A stretch of DNA of 6,637 bases from Clostridiales bacterium. GTDB lineage: Bacteria; Bacillota; Clostridia; Oscillospirales; Acutalibacteraceae. The position numbers and the translations under genes are program-made. The stretch spans positions 1-6,637 of the forward strand of contig JAAYFA010000308.1 in NCBI GenBank assembly GCA_012728445.1. Direction: 5' to 3'. Positions 5,165-6,637 of the stretch are shown here, piece by piece (the stretch's first letter is position 1; each line of letters starts with the position of its first letter). The notes under the pieces were generated by a model, which saw only the letters and a program-made list of their open reading frames with translations, was not told the DNA's origin and did not search any database.

Positions 5165-6637
5165 TTAAGCGGAGGTGTACGTAAAGGCAAAACAGTGTGA
5201 CCTGATCCTCAGCTTGAAGAGATCTTGCCTGAAACTGTAACCTCTCATCACTTGGTCGCCGACACGGATCGTGTTAATATATCCTGCGCTGTCTGCGTCT
5301 ATAATTTTAATCCATTCTGCAGGATTGTCTTGAAGCGTTATTTTTTTACTGCTGAATTTTGGGTTGCTGTTGTACTCGTCCACAAACGCTTTGATTTCGG
5401 CGGCAGAATAGCTTTTGCTCGACTGAGATACAGATTCCGGGCTGCTTACCCCGCCTTGGAGGTAAGGAACTGTGCCTCCCCATACAGACGCCGAGGAAAC
5501 GGTTTGCCCCGCCGCAGAGGCGAAGTAAAAGGCGGTTATTGGGCTCCCGTTATGGACAAGGTATTTGCCGGCAACTTCGTTTACCGCTTTCATCACATTG
5601 GAGTTTAGGTCCAAGTTAAAGGTGGTTGAGTAAGCGTGCTGTCCGCCGGAGACATTGAAACCGTAGCTTTTTGCAAAGGTATAAGCGGCAACGGTTTGTG
5701 CTTTCAATGCTTCGATAGGCGAGCCGGTTCCTATTTCCTGGGCAACGGTTCGGGCAAGGTATTCAATCAGTTCGATTGAATTACCGCCATAGGTCACGCG
5801 TTCCGGTAAGTTCGTATCATCTAAAAGTGTAACGCCCGGCGTGTAGTAATGCAGCAGTATTTTATCATAGGTCCAACCCTGTCTTGCGTAAGATTTTGCG
5901 CCTTCTTGGCTCATCCCAACCCCATGCCCGTAGCCCTTCACACTAAAAGAAAAAGTACCGGCATACTGCGGGGGGATGATTAGCGCTGTAGTTGTCGTTG
6001 TAGTCGGCGCTGCTGTTGATGCTGCCTTGGTTGTAACGACTGCCGTTTGTTTTGTTGTTGATGGTTTAATTGTGTCGCCAGTGTATTTTGTTGTGTTCTT
6101 ATTTTTTGTTGTATTTTGTGCGGAAGCTACGGTTGATGCCGACGTTTCTGTAATGAACTCCTCTTCGGAGGCGGCGTAAGAGGGTGCTTGTTCCAAAAGC
6201 GAGAGCAAATACTCCGGGTCATAGGCGCTGTCTTGCGTCGTTTCACTTTCCGAGGAGGACTCGTTGGAACCTGGTAGAAATGCTGACTCTATTGTTTGCG
6301 TTTGACTTGTGGCGGGATTCTTGCCGGAATATTCCTTTACCGCATTTACAAGGCGGCTGCCGAACAAGACAATCAAGATGCAGATGATCGCGGCAATTAA
6401 GCCGGAAATAACAAGCTTGATGGCAAGGCGGCTTCGGTCTCGTTTTTCCTCCTCGGGGATATCCGCATTTTCTTGAACAACCGGAAAACCGGAAAAACCG
6501 CTTGCGTCCACATAGTCACTGACCATGGTAAACAGCGTTTCAACTGCGGCGGCGACGAGCTGGCGGGCACTTTCCCCGGGCTGGGCATACACTTTTGCCA
6601 CGCGCGCGCGCAGTTTGTCAGCAACCGTGACCAGGAC
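5165..6637 (-). CDS. SpoIID/LytB-domain membrane protein, 5'-partial
   Basis: Probable cell-wall-acting protein. SpoIID is a lytic transglycosylase on peptidoglycan stripped of stem peptides, LytB a related amidase enhancer. Numbering from a GTG at 6601: a cytoplasmic N-terminus with a charged EEEKRDRSR stretch (50-58), one transmembrane helix (about 59-82), a Ser/Thr-rich extracellular linker (about 98-205, Thr-only run near 200), a GHGVGMSQ box (225-232) with an HYYTPG motif (251-256), then the SpoIID core (about 274-385). The core holds Glu289 in AQEI, matching the catalytic glutamate of SpoIID, and EALKAQ at 297-302. The GHG box precedes the core, whereas in canonical SpoIID it follows. 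No ribosome site precedes the GTG and the frame stays open to the window edge, so the gene most likely begins outside. It is convergent with the operon and probably unrelated to it. A strict sporulation role is not shown. Confidence 0.87.
   Translation of the reverse strand, partial: VLVTVADKLRARVAKVYAQPGESARQLVAAAVETLFTMVSDYVDASGFSGFPVVQENADIPEEEKRDRSRLAIKLVISGLIAAIICILIVLFGSRLVNAVKEYSGKNPATSQTQTIESAFLPGSNESSSESETTQDSAYDPEYLLSLLEQAPSYAASEEEFITETSASTVASAQNTTKNKNTTKYTGDTIKPSTTKQTAVVTTKAASTAAPTTTTTTALIIPPQYAGTFSFSVKGYGHGVGMSQEGAKSYARQGWTYDKILLHYYTPGVTLLDDTNLPERVTYGGNSIELIEYLARTVAQEIGTGSPIEALKAQTVAAYTFAKSYGFNVSGGQHAYSTTFNLDLNSNVMKAVNEVAGKYLVHNGSPITAFYFASAAGQTVSSASVWGGTVPYLQGGVSSPESVSQSSKSYSAAEIKAFVDEYNSNPKFSSKKITLQDNPAEWIKIIDADSAGYINTIRVGDQVMRGYSFRQDLFKLRIRSHCFAFTYTSA

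Noticed and set aside
5976..6120. GTT/GTA-rich low-complexity stretch as a repeat element
   Set aside because: On the minus strand it encodes the Thr/Ala-rich linker of the SpoIID/LytB protein, with irregular units and no true tandem array.
6599..6611. Alternating CG run, possible Z-DNA tract
   Set aside because: Short and inside coding sequence, explained by Arg/Ala codons of the minus-strand gene.

Overview
The window suggests a low-to-moderate GC, spore-forming-type Firmicute, most plausibly a gut or rumen clostridium (Oscillospirales/Ruminococcaceae-like). The clues are strong purine-rich Shine-Dalgarno sites (AAGGAG, GGAGGG), perfect TATAAT boxes in an AT-rich leader, and a SpoIID/LytB-family membrane protein with a long Thr/Ser linker. 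This taxonomic placement is inference from style, not a database match.

Layout. Bases 1-363 contain no gene that I can support. They hold a hairpin that may end an upstream transcript (98-124), two candidate sigma-A promoters (174-202 and 270-297), a perfect 7-3-7 palindrome (212-228) and a pair of 8-bp direct repeats 11 bp apart (234-252). Bases 364-5088 are a tight five-gene plus-strand operon with gaps of 12-36 bp. The order is Gfo/Idh/MocA oxidoreductase, three different xylose-isomerase-like TIM-barrel proteins, then a second Gfo/Idh/MocA oxidoreductase. A long hairpin with T-tracts (5101-5152) closes the operon and serves the convergent minus-strand gene as well. That gene (5165 to the window edge) encodes a single-pass membrane protein with a SpoIID/LytB domain. 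Its GHGVGMSQ box lies before, not after, the catalytic core, and its 5' end runs off the window.

How the genes could work together. Two NAD(P)-dependent sugar dehydrogenases bracket three metal-type TIM-barrel isomerase/epimerase/lyase-like proteins. This is the gene content expected for an oxidise-transform-reduce route on a sugar, glycoside or cyclitol. One enzyme makes a keto intermediate, TIM-barrel enzymes epimerise or eliminate at the adjacent acidified carbon, and a second dehydrogenase reduces the product. The nearest described logic is E. coli ycjQRS (3-keto-glycoside chemistry), with inositol catabolism as a looser analogy. No transporter, kinase, glycosidase or regulator is present, so the substrate cannot be read from this window. 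The three TIM barrels differ at the canonical metal-site glutamate: only the third keeps a full Glu/Asp/His/Glu set. They therefore look like three distinct activities rather than redundant copies.
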